Source: Nostocales cyanobacterium LEGE 12452 (lineage in GTDB: Bacteria > Cyanobacteriota > Cyanobacteriia > Cyanobacteriales > Nostocaceae). Taken from it: 64,000 bases of DNA. The notes below the pieces were generated by a model, which saw nothing but the letters and a program-made list of their open reading frames with translations, did no database searches and was not told the DNA's origin. Shown here piece by piece: positions 26,695-35,460 of the stretch. The stretch is taken from contig JADEXV010000003.1 in the NCBI GenBank assembly GCA_015206945.1, positions 36,516 through 100,515 of the forward strand. Direction: 5' to 3'. The position numbers and the translations under genes were made by a program. Every line of letters begins with the position of its first letter. Within the stretch, counting starts at the first letter, position 1.

Positions 26695-27267
26695 TTACCG
26701 CATAGGCGCTGGAACCCACTTTTGGAAACCCTCTAAATGATTCCAGTAAGCCAAATATCCAGTCAATGCCCAAATTAAAGCGGCTACTATCAGCACTGCT
26801 ACGCCAATTAGCCGCCAAGTTCGGTTGGTTTTCCAATAGAGAGTTGGCGCTGCAAAAATACCACCTAATCCAGTTAAAATAAAGCCGATTCCCGATAGAA
26901 GCGGTTGCTTTGTCATATTCAAGTTGATGATGCGGATACCGACTACGATCGCAACTGCGCCAGCAAAGAAGCCGTAAATTGCTATTGTCAATAAATCCCA
27001 ACCTTGAGCCAGGGCGATCGCAGCTGCAACAAATAAGATTCCAAATAAGATACTTGTCTCACCGAAGGCAATATTGAAGCTACCCATTACTGGCCAGGTG
27101 AAGCTCATGTGTAAACCAGTTGTGAGTGCGATCGCGCCCGTAATTCCAAAGCCGGGAATCCACTGTCTTTGATTAGAACTATCTATACCACGATACACAT
27201 AGTCAGCTAGTAGAAATAATCCAGCTACCATGTTGATTAACATGAGTGTGATGTAGTCGATAAACAC
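26695..27267 (-). CDS. DUF981 family integral membrane protein
   Basis: A 190-residue protein with six hydrophobic segments (for example DYITLMLINMVAGLFLLADYV, LTTGLHMSFTWPVMGSFNIAFG, LTIAIYGFFAGAVAIVVGI, LIGVAVLIVAALIWALTGYLAYW). The pattern MSFTWP near the second helix and the ending LEGFQKWVPAPMR match the DUF981 family. Function is unknown. It is on the same strand as grxC and 48 bases upstream of it, so the pair is probably co-transcribed; whether the protein has any redox link is speculation. Confidence 0.85.
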   Translation of the reverse strand: MFIDYITLMLINMVAGLFLLADYVYRGIDSSNQRQWIPGFGITGAIALTTGLHMSFTWPVMGSFNIAFGETSILFGILFVAAAIALAQGWDLLTIAIYGFFAGAVAIVVGIRIINLNMTKQPLLSGIGFILTGLGGIFAAPTLYWKTNRTWRLIGVAVLIVAALIWALTGYLAYWNHLEGFQKWVPAPMR

Positions 27268-27622
27268 GATTAACCTCTTAATTTGACAAGCTTTTACTTT
27301 GCGTCTCGTTTTTTAGTTTTTAGTGAATTCACCAGCTTTTTTTCTTTATTATTTTATACCTAAAGATAGATACTGAAGAAAAGCAATGTTCTAGATATAC
27401 ACTGCTACACATTTGTGCCGGGTTTTAACTTAGTTACTTGCGAACAAGTTTTATACTGGAGTAATTATGAGTAAAAAATCAGAATGTGTTAAATGGCACT
27501 TTTCTAACGAGTTAGCAGTAAAACTTAACTTTCTTCCACGTGTATCCGCCCTTTGGTAGACTTGAAAACTGAAATAGGCAGATGAAACGACGCAAATTCA
27601 AGCAGCTGAGAGGGCAAACTCT
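27268..27622. other. Divergent promoter region of DUF981 gene and glpX
   Basis: A 355-base A/T-rich spacer carrying the promoters of two divergent genes. A tiny 30-codon frame behind GGAG at 27467 is discussed as rejected; nothing else is evident. Confidence 0.4.
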
Positions 27623-28660
27623 GTGGAAAATACACTTGGGTTAGAGATTATTGAAGTAGTAGAACAAGCCGCGATCGCATCCGCAAAGTGGATGGGTAAA
27701 GGCGAAAAAAACATCGCTGACCAGGTAGCTGTGGAAGCTATGCGGGAGCGGATGAATAAAATCTATATGCGCGGTCGCATTGTGATTGGAGAAGGCGAAC
27801 GCGACGACGCGCCGATGCTATACATCGGGGAAGAAGTTGGTATCTGTACTCAACCAAATGCCTCAGCTCTCTGTAACCCTGATGAATTAATTGAAATTGA
27901 TATCGCCGTTGACCCTTGTGAAGGTACGAACTTGGTAGCTTATGGACAACCTGGTTCGATGGCTGTGTTGGCAATTTCTGAGAAGGGTGGATTATTTGCT
28001 GCTCCTGACTTTTACATGAAAAAGTTAGCAGCACCTCCGGCAGCTAAAGGCAAGGTAGACATCAACAAGTCAGCAACAGAAAACCTCAAGATTCTCTCTG
28101 AGTGTCTAGAGCGTTCTATTGAAGAACTCGTGATCGTGGTGATGAAGCGCGAACGCCACAACGATTTAATTAAAGAAATCCGTGAGGCTGGAGCGAGAGT
28201 CGCCCTCATTTCAGATGGTGATGTTGGTGCAGCTATCAGCTGCGGTTTTGCTGGAACTAATATCCACGCGCTGATGGGTATCGGTGCGGCTCCTGAAGGT
28301 GTAATCTCGGCAGCTGCAATGCGTGCTTTGGGTGGACACTTCCAAGGTCAACTGATTTACGATCCCGCAGTCGTAAAAACAGGTCTGATTGGAGAAAGCA
28401 GAGAAGCCAATATCGATCGCTTAAAGTCTATGAATATCAATGACCCCGATAAGGTCTATGATGCTCATGAACTGGCATCTGGTGAAACTGTTCTGTTCGC
28501 TGCTTGCGGCATTACCCCTGGTAATCTGATGAATGGTGTACGTTTCTTCAGCGGTGGAGCAAGAACTCAAAGCTTGGTAATTTCCAACCAATCGAATACG
28601 GCTCGATTTGTTGATACAATTCACATGTTTGGTAAACCCAAGACTCTCCAACTGAACTAA
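27623..28660 (+). CDS. glpX: Class II (GlpX-type) fructose-1,6-/sedoheptulose-1,7-bisphosphatase
   Basis: The cyanobacterial dual-function bisphosphatase of the Calvin cycle, which removes the C1 phosphate from fructose-1,6- and sedoheptulose-1,7-bisphosphate. The 345 residues include the metal-binding signatures [20 protein letters not shown] and [20 protein letters not shown], and the substrate region [20 protein letters not shown]. Start is GTG 27623 ([15 protein letters not shown]). In cyanobacteria this enzyme is a known control point of carbon fixation and is redox- and AMP-sensitive. It is monocistronic, followed by a hairpin. Confidence 0.96.
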   Translation: MENTLGLEIIEVVEQAAIASAKWMGKGEKNIADQVAVEAMRERMNKIYMRGRIVIGEGERDDAPMLYIGEEVGICTQPNASALCNPDELIEIDIAVDPCEGTNLVAYGQPGSMAVLAISEKGGLFAAPDFYMKKLAAPPAAKGKVDINKSATENLKILSECLERSIEELVIVVMKRERHNDLIKEIREAGARVALISDGDVGAAISCGFAGTNIHALMGIGAAPEGVISAAAMRALGGHFQGQLIYDPAVVKTGLIGESREANIDRLKSMNINDPDKVYDAHELASGETVLFAACGITPGNLMNGVRFFSGGARTQSLVISNQSNTARFVDTIHMFGKPKTLQLN

Positions 28661-28694
28661 TTTTTAGGGAATGGGGAATGGTAAAAGTAGGGGC

Positions 28695-28751
28695 GAAGCA
28701 TTTGGAAATAAATATTTCGAGAAAACGGAAAAATATTCACCTAAATGCTTC
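28695..28751. repeat. Hairpin downstream of glpX
   Basis: GAAGCATTT (28695-28703) pairs with AAATGCTTC (28743-28751), with an inner AAATATTT/AAATATT stem. It lacks a T-tract, so it may be a dispersed element or a processing hairpin. Confidence 0.5.
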
Positions 28752-28900
28752 ATCTTTACACTAGTTAGTAGTTAGTATTTAGTGATTAGTTATTGTTTGT
28801 TGGTTGAAAAAACTATCAACCAATAAATAATAATTCCCCATTCCCTATTTTCACTCAATGCCCGATTGCCAACTACCAATTAGTAACTACGATTTAGCAA

Positions 28901-30187
28901 ATGAATATAGCAGTGGTGGGGTTAAGCCATAAAACAGCCCCAGTAGAAGTCCGGGAAAAACTGAGCATTCCAGAACCACAAATTGAAAGTGCGATCGCTC
29001 AACTGGCCAGCTATCCCCATATTGACGAAGTTGCAATTCTTAGCACTTGTAACCGCCTAGAAATTTACATTGTTACCAGTGAAGCAGACCAAGGTATCCG
29101 GGAAATAACGCAGTTTCTTGCGGAATACAGTAAATTACCCGTGCTTTCTCTGCGACAGCATTTGTTTATGCTGCTACATGATGATGCAGTGATGCACGTT
29201 ATGCGGGTAGCAGGTGGTTTAGATAGTTTGGTACTCGGAGAAGGTCAAATTCTGGCTCAGGTGAAGACTACTCACAAACTGGGACAGCAATATAGCGGTA
29301 TAAAAACCATTTTGAATCGATTATTTAAACAAGCGCTGACTGCTGGTAAGCGGGTTCGCACTGAAACGAGTATTGGTACTGGTGCTGTCTCTATAAGTTC
29401 GGCAGCTGTGGAATTAGCACAGATAAAAGTGGCAAATTTGGCAGCTTGCCGAGTTGTAATTTTGGGTGCTGGCAAAATGTCACGGCTGCTGGTGCAACAC
29501 CTAGTTTCTAAAGGTGCTGTAGAAATTAGTATTGTAAATCGCTCTCGCGATCGCGCCCAAGAATTAGCAAAGCTGTTCCCTCAACAACCGATAAAAATTC
29601 ATCCATTATCGGAAATGATGAGCGTAATTGCCGATAGCGATTTGGTCTTTACAAGTACTTCGGCAACAGAGCCAATACTTGATCGTGCCAAATTAGAAAT
29701 GGTTTTAGAAGTTCAGCGCTCTTTAATGTTATTTGATATTTCTGTGCCGCGTAATGTTCATGCGGATGTAAATGAATTGGAAAATGTGCAAGCATTTAAT
29801 GTGGATGATTTGAAGGCAGTAGTAGCGCAAAACTACGAAAGCCGTCGGAAGATTGCACAAGAAGCAGAGAAACTTTTAGAAGAAGAAGTGGAAGCCTTTG
29901 ATATTTGGTGGCGCAGTTTAGAAACTGTTACCACTATTAGCTGTCTGCGAAATAAAGTCGAAACCATCCGCGAACAAGAGTTAGAAAAAGCTTTGTCGAG
30001 ATTGGGTTCGGAATTCGCCGAAAAACATCAAGAGGTAATTGAAGCATTAACACGGGGAATTGTCAATAAAATTTTACATGACCCGATGGTACAGTTGCGA
30101 TCGCAGCAAGATGTTGAAGCTAGACGACGCTGTATGCAAACTCTGCAAATGCTGTTCAACCTTGATGCAGAGGAACAGTTTAGTTAA
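28901..30187 (+). CDS. hemA: Glutamyl-tRNA reductase
   Basis: Catalyses NADPH-dependent reduction of glutamyl-tRNA to glutamate-1-semialdehyde, the first committed step of haem, chlorophyll and bilin synthesis. The catalytic cysteine lies in [12 protein letters not shown] near residue 50, followed by [18 protein letters not shown] and the NADPH-binding Rossmann segment [18 protein letters not shown]. The C-terminal dimerisation helix region is present and the 428-residue length is normal. A rho-independent terminator follows 13 bases after the stop. Confidence 0.97.
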   Translation: MNIAVVGLSHKTAPVEVREKLSIPEPQIESAIAQLASYPHIDEVAILSTCNRLEIYIVTSEADQGIREITQFLAEYSKLPVLSLRQHLFMLLHDDAVMHVMRVAGGLDSLVLGEGQILAQVKTTHKLGQQYSGIKTILNRLFKQALTAGKRVRTETSIGTGAVSISSAAVELAQIKVANLAACRVVILGAGKMSRLLVQHLVSKGAVEISIVNRSRDRAQELAKLFPQQPIKIHPLSEMMSVIADSDLVFTSTSATEPILDRAKLEMVLEVQRSLMLFDISVPRNVHADVNELENVQAFNVDDLKAVVAQNYESRRKIAQEAEKLLEEEVEAFDIWWRSLETVTTISCLRNKVETIREQELEKALSRLGSEFAEKHQEVIEALTRGIVNKILHDPMVQLRSQQDVEARRRCMQTLQMLFNLDAEEQFS

Positions 30188-30200
30188 ATTAAACAACAAG

Positions 30201-30232
30201 AACCCTGACTTTTGGTAATAAGTCGGGGTTTT
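30201..30232 (+). terminator. Rho-independent terminator of hemA
   Basis: AACCCTGACTT (30201-30211) pairs with AAGTCGGGGTT (30220-30230, one G-U) around an 8-base loop, followed by TT. Confidence 0.75.
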
Positions 30233-30261
30233 AAGCGAATCGGTTTGAAATTAGATATACT

Positions 30262-30335
30262 TCTAATTAGATAGATGTCTAATTAGATAGATGTCTAATT
30301 AGATAGATGTCTAATTAGATAGATGTCTAATTAGA
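30262..30335. promoter_or_regulatory. Array of five TCTAATTAGA palindromes
   Basis: Four perfect copies of a 16-base unit (TCTAATTAGATAGATG) and a fifth partial copy bring the perfect 10-base palindrome TCTAATTAGA five times at 16-base spacing. The last ends 8 bases before the ATG of the ArsR-type regulator. A regularly spaced palindrome array right before a DNA-binding regulator suggests an operator, or a recent tandem expansion. Confidence 0.6.
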
Positions 30336-30343
30336 AGTTAGTT

Positions 30344-30904
30344 ATGCAACCAGAGCAATTTAACATATTACTCCGCTTTTTCAAGGTATTAGCGGATGAT
30401 AGCCGATTGAAGATTGTAGGTATCCTGGCAAATCAGGAGTGCAGCGTCGAAGAATTGGCGGCGCTACTGCAACTCAAGGAACCGACGGTATCTCATCATT
30501 TAGCGAAATTGAAAGAGCTAAATTTGGTGACAATGCGTCCTGAAGGTAATAGCCGTCTATATCAATTGGATAGCGAGGCTTTGCAAAGCATCAGTAAGGA
30601 AATTTTCACACCTGAGAAAATGGCATCCTTGATTGAGGATGTGGATACTGAAGCTTGGGAAAGCAAAGTGTTGAAAAACTATTTCGAGGACAATCGCCTC
30701 AAAGAAATTCCTGCTAGTCGGAAAAAGCGTCTAGTTATTCTTAAGTGGTTAGCAAACCAGTTTGATGTAGGAGTCAACTATCCTGAACGTTTGGTAAATG
30801 ATATTCTCAAACGCTACCATATCGACTGCGCCACCCTGCGACGAGAGTTGATTGCTTGCCAGTTAATGCAGCGAGAAAATGGGATTTATTGGCGTACAAC
30901 ATAG
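30344..30904 (+). CDS. ArsR-family winged-helix regulator with DUF2087 domain
   Basis: Residues 1-85 form an ArsR-type winged helix (FFKVLADDSRLKIVGILANQEC, SVEELAALLQLKEPTVSHHLAKLKELNLVTMR). Residues ~110-186 match DUF2087 (ASRKKRLVILKWLANQFDVGVNYPERLVNDIL, then RYHIDCATLRRELI and the closing NGIYWR). The usual ArsR metal motif with paired cysteines is not evident; single Cys residues occur at CSVEE, DCATL and ACQLM. The ATG stands 8 bases after a palindrome array, suggesting autoregulation. It is followed by a Uma2 gene 43 bases on. Confidence 0.9.
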   Translation: MQPEQFNILLRFFKVLADDSRLKIVGILANQECSVEELAALLQLKEPTVSHHLAKLKELNLVTMRPEGNSRLYQLDSEALQSISKEIFTPEKMASLIEDVDTEAWESKVLKNYFEDNRLKEIPASRKKRLVILKWLANQFDVGVNYPERLVNDILKRYHIDCATLRRELIACQLMQRENGIYWRTT

Positions 30905-30947
30905 ATATGAAAGGTGAATAAACCGCACAATCATAGGTTGTATTTTT

Positions 30948-31538
30948 ATGCAGTTAGAAACACAAAAATTTTATTACACACCTGAAGAGTATTTAGAACT
31001 TGAAGAAAAGGCAGAATATAAAAGCGAATACCGTGATGGAGAAATTGTACCGATGACGGGTGGCACTACAAATCATAATAAAATCGCAGGCAACTTTTAT
31101 GCTTATTTGAAGTTTGGTTTGAGAGGTAATAATTATGATGTTTATATTGGTGATGTGCGTTTATGGATACCCCGTTATCGGCAGCATACATATCCTGATG
31201 TGATGGTGGTTGAGGGACAACCTATTTATACGGGAACCAGCACAACAACCGTTATGAACCCAATGTTAATTGCTGAAGTTTTATCTAAATCAACTAAAAA
31301 TTATGACCAAGGCGATAAGTTTCTTTATTATCGCTCTATTCCAGAATTCAAGGAATATATTTTAATTGATCAATATCAGTATCATGTGATGCAGTATGTA
31401 AAAACTGCGGAAAGTCAATGGTCATTCACTGAACTTGAACATGAATCTGCAATTTTATCACTGCAAACGGTTGATTTTCAAATTGAATTGCGCGATCTTT
31501 ACGAACAAGTCAATTTTGCAGAAAATAACGAAGATTGA
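30948..31538 (+). CDS. Uma2 family (DUF820) putative endonuclease
   Basis: A 196-residue Uma2/DUF820 protein, a PD-(D/E)XK-fold family expanded in cyanobacteria. Visible landmarks are YTPEEYLELEEKAEYKSEYRDGEIVPMTG at the start, the acidic pair in GDVRLWIPRYRQHTYPDVMVVEG and the lysine-containing strand LIAEVLSKSTKNYDQGDKFLYYR (E...S-K). The biological role of these proteins is not established; some are thought to be transposon-derived. It follows the ArsR-DUF2087 gene closely on the same strand. A heptamer repeat tract begins three bases after the stop. Confidence 0.9.
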   Translation: MQLETQKFYYTPEEYLELEEKAEYKSEYRDGEIVPMTGGTTNHNKIAGNFYAYLKFGLRGNNYDVYIGDVRLWIPRYRQHTYPDVMVVEGQPIYTGTSTTTVMNPMLIAEVLSKSTKNYDQGDKFLYYRSIPEFKEYILIDQYQYHVMQYVKTAESQWSFTELEHESAILSLQTVDFQIELRDLYEQVNFAENNED

Positions 31539-31541
31539 AAT

Positions 31542-31569
31542 AATTCGTAATTCGTAATTCGTAATTCGT
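31542..31569. repeat. Heptamer tandem repeat (AATTCGT), 4 units
   Basis: Four perfect AATTCGT units in the spacer after the Uma2 gene, another of the short tandem heptamers typical of these genomes. Confidence 0.85.
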
Positions 31570-31626
31570 AATAACTCTCAACAATGTTAAAAAAAGAAAT
31601 TTTATAGAACTATTGTCAAAAATCAC

Positions 31627-33612
31627 CTATCGAATCGGGATTGTAATTACAAACTCTGCACCCTGTTCCGGTAATGAAATGCACCGTAACGAACCACCAT
31701 GTTTTTCAGTAATAATTTGGTAGCTAATTGATAATCCCATACCAGTACCTTTACCAACAGGTTTTGTGGTGAAAAAGGGGTCAAATAAATGTGACTGGAT
31801 TGCTTCTGGAATTCCTGTGCCATTATCAGCAATATGAACAACGACAGTTTCATTCACCTGGGTTGAAGAAATCCGAATTATTGGTTCTGGACAAAGCCCA
31901 TTTTGAAAAGCCTCTTCTAAAGCATCAATTGCATTTGCCAAGATATTCATAAATACCTGATTTAATTGTCCTGCAAAGCACTGAATTTTCGGTATTTTAC
32001 CATAGTCTTTAATCACTGTGATTTGAGGGCGATGGCTTTGGGATTTGAGACGATATTGTAAAATTAACAGGGTACTGTCAATCCCTTCATGGATATCAGC
32101 GGTTTTAAACTCGGCTTCATCTAAACGAGAGAAGATTCTTAAACTAAGGACAATTTCCCGGATGCGACTGGCTCCAATCTTCATGGAAGTCAACATTTTA
32201 GGTAAATCTTCGGTTAAATATTCAATATCAGCTTCTTCTTTAGCATTTTGAATTTCTGGTTCTGGGTAGGGATAATATTTTTGATAAAGTTGAAGTAACC
32301 ACAATAACTGTTGAGTATAATCATCAGTGTACTTGAGATTGCCATAAATAAAATTAACAGGGTTGTTGATTTCATGAGCAATACCAGCAACCAACTGTCC
32401 TAAAGAAGACATTTTTTCTTTCTGGATTAATTGGGACTGAGTAAGCCTAAGTTCTTGTAAAGTTTGCTTGAGAACAATATTTTTTTGTCGCAGTGCTTGT
32501 GTTCGTTCTTCTATTTTATCTTCTAGTGTTTGGCTATAAACTTCTAGCTTTTGATTCGCTTCATATTGTTCTGCTAGCAGTACCTTTACCTGTTGAATTA
32601 ACTTGTTAAAAGAAATGGCTAAGATTCCAACCTCGTCTTCAGTTGTTACGGGAGCTTGGAGATCAAAATTAGATTCTTGGGTAACTTGTTGTGCCACCTG
32701 TGTGACAGCTTTGAGAGGACGAGTAATTGTTCGCGCAATTAAAAACCCAGTAATTGTTAAAATACTGCTTCCACACAAAAACAAGAGTCCTAAATGTTCC
32801 CATAACTTATATTGAGCAACCTCTAACAATGATATGGAATACAACACTGTAGTTGTTAAAGACTGACTTCCTCCTGTCAATACGATACTTTTGGCTAAAT
32901 AGTTTTTGTTATCAATAGTAATTCGTCTAGCAGGCAAATCAGGATCAGGAAATTGCCAAGTTCCATTTTTAGCTGCCAACAAGGTTGCTGCAACTACACG
33001 ATTTTGTCTCTGGACAATCAGGTGTTTGGAGGAACCCGCAGCAATTTTTTGTAGTAGACTATCTTCTACTAAGTCACCAATAATGATTCCTCCCAAGAGT
33101 CCTGCTGATGATTTGATTCCATTTGTTACCGCTTGTAGAACTTGTTGTCCATCTTCCACATCTACCAAATCGACTAAATGCGCTCCTTTACTAGCAGTAC
33201 TGGTAATTACTTTGTCTAGAAATTTGGCTTGACTCAACGAGTTAGTCCGTAAATCTATGAGGACATTGCCCTGAGTATCGATTACCTTAATCCAATCCAA
33301 TTTCAAAACAGACTTCAGTGGTAATAATATCTGCAAAAGCAACCCTTGATTACGCTGTTTAACAGCCTGATTCAGCATATCTCGATTAGCAATTAGCTCG
33401 ATTTCAGTTTCTAGTGTTTGCTGCTCATGCTGAAAATCCTGATAAACTCGTTCGCTAAAACTACCGATTTGTTGGCTAAAGTTCTGATTCAAACTATCCA
33501 TCAACCAATGTCCTAGCACTACCAAGCCCAGCATGAATATGCTCAGACAAATGGCAAGTAGCGGTAGAACAATTTTTTGGCTGAGTCTTAAACCCCGGAA
33601 AAATCTTCGCAT
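31627..33612 (-). CDS. Membrane-bound sensor histidine kinase
   Basis: A 661-residue kinase. One membrane helix lies at ~14-36, a periplasmic sensor of ~230 residues follows, and a second helix is near 275-298 (GLLFLCGSSILTITGFLIA). Then come HAMP (RPLKAVTQVAQQV to SFNKLIQQV), a coiled coil to ~395, the dimerisation H-box GQLVAGIAHEINNPVNF and an ATPase domain with N-box MNILANAIDAL, G1 ADNGTGIP and G2 GKGTGMGLSIS. All catalytic motifs are intact. It lies 12 bases downstream of a PstS-like lipoprotein on the same strand, which suggests sensing of a bound ligand. No response regulator is adjacent. Confidence 0.92.
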   Translation of the reverse strand: MRRFFRGLRLSQKIVLPLLAICLSIFMLGLVVLGHWLMDSLNQNFSQQIGSFSERVYQDFQHEQQTLETEIELIANRDMLNQAVKQRNQGLLLQILLPLKSVLKLDWIKVIDTQGNVLIDLRTNSLSQAKFLDKVITSTASKGAHLVDLVDVEDGQQVLQAVTNGIKSSAGLLGGIIIGDLVEDSLLQKIAAGSSKHLIVQRQNRVVAATLLAAKNGTWQFPDPDLPARRITIDNKNYLAKSIVLTGGSQSLTTTVLYSISLLEVAQYKLWEHLGLLFLCGSSILTITGFLIARTITRPLKAVTQVAQQVTQESNFDLQAPVTTEDEVGILAISFNKLIQQVKVLLAEQYEANQKLEVYSQTLEDKIEERTQALRQKNIVLKQTLQELRLTQSQLIQKEKMSSLGQLVAGIAHEINNPVNFIYGNLKYTDDYTQQLLWLLQLYQKYYPYPEPEIQNAKEEADIEYLTEDLPKMLTSMKIGASRIREIVLSLRIFSRLDEAEFKTADIHEGIDSTLLILQYRLKSQSHRPQITVIKDYGKIPKIQCFAGQLNQVFMNILANAIDALEEAFQNGLCPEPIIRISSTQVNETVVVHIADNGTGIPEAIQSHLFDPFFTTKPVGKGTGMGLSISYQIITEKHGGSLRCISLPEQGAEFVITIPIR

Positions 33613-33624
33613 GGCATATTCAAT

Positions 33625-34494
33625 TTATTTGGCAGAAACAAAGCCATTATCCTGTAATAGTTTTTCACCATCTTTGCTAAAGATAAAATCAATAAAACCC
33701 TGAGTAGGTGCTGAAGGTGCTTTTTTCCAGAGAATACCTATGTGACGCACCATTTGATATTTACCAGTGGTGAAGTTTTGTGCTTTGGGAGCAACACCAT
33801 TGAGACTGAGATGATTGACAGGCAATTTATTAATGAGGGAAGACGCCAAAGAAAAAGCACCGATGGAATTAGGAGTACTTTGTAAGGTTTCGATCAGTTC
33901 TCCTTCTTTATTCAAAATTACGGCTTTAGCTGTAGTCTTTTCTTCTCCCAAATAATATTTTCGCAATAACTTTTTTGCTGACTCGTCTTCGGGTCTATCT
34001 AAGAGTACAATATCTGCGTTAGCACCGCCTAATTCTCGCCAATTGGTGATGTCACCTTTGTAAATGGATTTTAATTGCTTGGTTGATAAGTTAGTAACAC
34101 CTTTAACACTGCTATTGGTGGTGACAACTAACAAATCTTGTGCAAGTTCACGATATTGAATTTTCCTGTTATCTTCTTCTGGTTTAAGTTTTTGACTGCT
34201 ACCAGCGATATCAATAATATCGTTTTTTAAAGCTGCGATCACACCTTCCGATTGGCTATTGGAAATAAACTCAATTTTGACAGTTTTATTTTGGGATTGA
34301 TAAGCTTGTGCTAAAAGTTTTAAAACCGTTGCTGTTGAACTTGAACCACCAATTTTGATAATTTCTTTGGCTTGAGAATCAGCTTGGTTAGTAACTTGAT
34401 TAGAATTTTTTAAATCAGTCGGTTTGACTGAGTTACAACTGCACATCCCAAGGAAAATGATACCGATGATTGTTGACTGAGCAATTTTTTTCAT
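33625..34494 (-). CDS. PstS-like phosphate/oxyanion-binding lipoprotein
   Basis: A 289-residue solute-binding protein. The signal MKKIAQSTIIGIIFLGMCSC ends in a lipobox (LGMC), so it is membrane-anchored on the periplasmic side. The mature part shows the PstS-like fold: IKIGGSSSTATVLKLLAQAY, then NSQSEGVIAALKNDIIDIAGSS, the segment GDITNWRELGG and the late IGAFSLASSL. The SSST and NSQSEG loops correspond to anion-binding positions. No Pst permease or ATPase genes are nearby; its only partner is the histidine kinase starting 12 bases downstream. It is more likely a ligand sensor than a transport component (inference). Confidence 0.88.
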   Translation of the reverse strand: MKKIAQSTIIGIIFLGMCSCNSVKPTDLKNSNQVTNQADSQAKEIIKIGGSSSTATVLKLLAQAYQSQNKTVKIEFISNSQSEGVIAALKNDIIDIAGSSQKLKPEEDNRKIQYRELAQDLLVVTTNSSVKGVTNLSTKQLKSIYKGDITNWRELGGANADIVLLDRPEDESAKKLLRKYYLGEEKTTAKAVILNKEGELIETLQSTPNSIGAFSLASSLINKLPVNHLSLNGVAPKAQNFTTGKYQMVRHIGILWKKAPSAPTQGFIDFIFSKDGEKLLQDNGFVSAK

Positions 34495-34677
34495 AAGTGA
34501 GTCTTTAAATATCCAAAACCAGATATCTGTCCTAAACTTTCATAGCTTAATATTCCCAAATAATTAGAAAATGTAACGGTAAAAGGAAATAATTCATGAT
34601 AAATAAAATCCCCTACTTCTTAAAGAAATCGAGGATCTATGGCTTTCATTAGCAAATATGTTTTTTACTTAACCAAA

Positions 34678-35460
34678 TTATTTTCCTAAATAAGCCTCTA
34701 GAACTTTGGGATTAGTTTGAATTTCTGCTGGTGTACCATCAGCTAAATTTTGCCCTTCGGCAAGTACCCAAACCCGATCGCACAAGGACATAACCACATC
34801 CATATTATGTTCAATAATCAAAAAGGTCATTCCGTCTTGACGGTTCCAAGTGATAATGCGATCGCAAATATCATCAATCAGTTTCGGATTCACCCCAGCA
34901 GCTGGTTCATCCAACAAAATTAACTTGGGGTTAGTCATCAGTGCCCGTCCCATTTCTAGCAGCTTACGTTGTCCACCAGACAAGCAACCAGCATAATCGT
35001 GTGCTTTTTTTGCCAAGCCCACTGATTCTAATAAGTACATTGCTCGCTCTTGCAGTTGCTTTTCTTCCTTAGCGACAATGTGCGGTTGTAACTGCACCTG
35101 CCAAAAGTTTTCACCCGTTTGTTTTTGCGCCGCCAGCAGCATATTTTCTAACACCGATAACCGCGAGAGAGTTCGTGCAACCTGAAAGGTGCGGATTACT
35201 CCCTGCTGGGCGATTTGATATGGTTGCAAATTGTGAATCGGTTCGCCGTCAAAAATCACTCGTCCTTTATCAGGGCGAATGAAGTTTGAGAGTAAGTTAA
35301 ATAAAGTAGTTTTACCAGCACCATTGGGACCAATCAAGCCCGTAATGCTGCCTTTAGCAACTTCGATTTTCGCCTCATTAACTGCTTTGACACCACCAAA
35401 GCTTTTAGAAAGTCCAGTAGCTGCCAAAAGGGGAAGTGGGGATGAATAGTTATTTACCAA
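34678..35460 (-). CDS. livG: Branched-chain amino-acid ABC transporter ATPase (LivG-like)
   Basis: A 260-residue ATPase of the hydrophobic amino-acid transporter family. Walker A is GLIGPNGAGKTTLFN, the signature is LSGGQRKLLE and Walker B is LILLDEPAAGVNP, with switch histidine in LIIEHNMD. The LivG hallmark AAGVNPKLID is present. It overlaps the upstream LivM-like permease gene by 11 bases, so the two are an operon. In cyanobacteria such subunits belong to Nat-type neutral amino-acid or urea systems; no substrate-binding protein, LivH or LivF gene is nearby, so the rest of the transporter must be encoded elsewhere. Confidence 0.92.
   Translation of the reverse strand: MVNNYSSPLPLLAATGLSKSFGGVKAVNEAKIEVAKGSITGLIGPNGAGKTTLFNLLSNFIRPDKGRVIFDGEPIHNLQPYQIAQQGVIRTFQVARTLSRLSVLENMLLAAQKQTGENFWQVQLQPHIVAKEEKQLQERAMYLLESVGLAKKAHDYAGCLSGGQRKLLEMGRALMTNPKLILLDEPAAGVNPKLIDDICDRIITWNRQDGMTFLIIEHNMDVVMSLCDRVWVLAEGQNLADGTPAEIQTNPKVLEAYLGK

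Noticed and set aside
27467..27559. 30-codon frame behind GGAG upstream of glpX
   Set aside because: The length is too short to judge, composition gives no domain, and no homology can be tested here.
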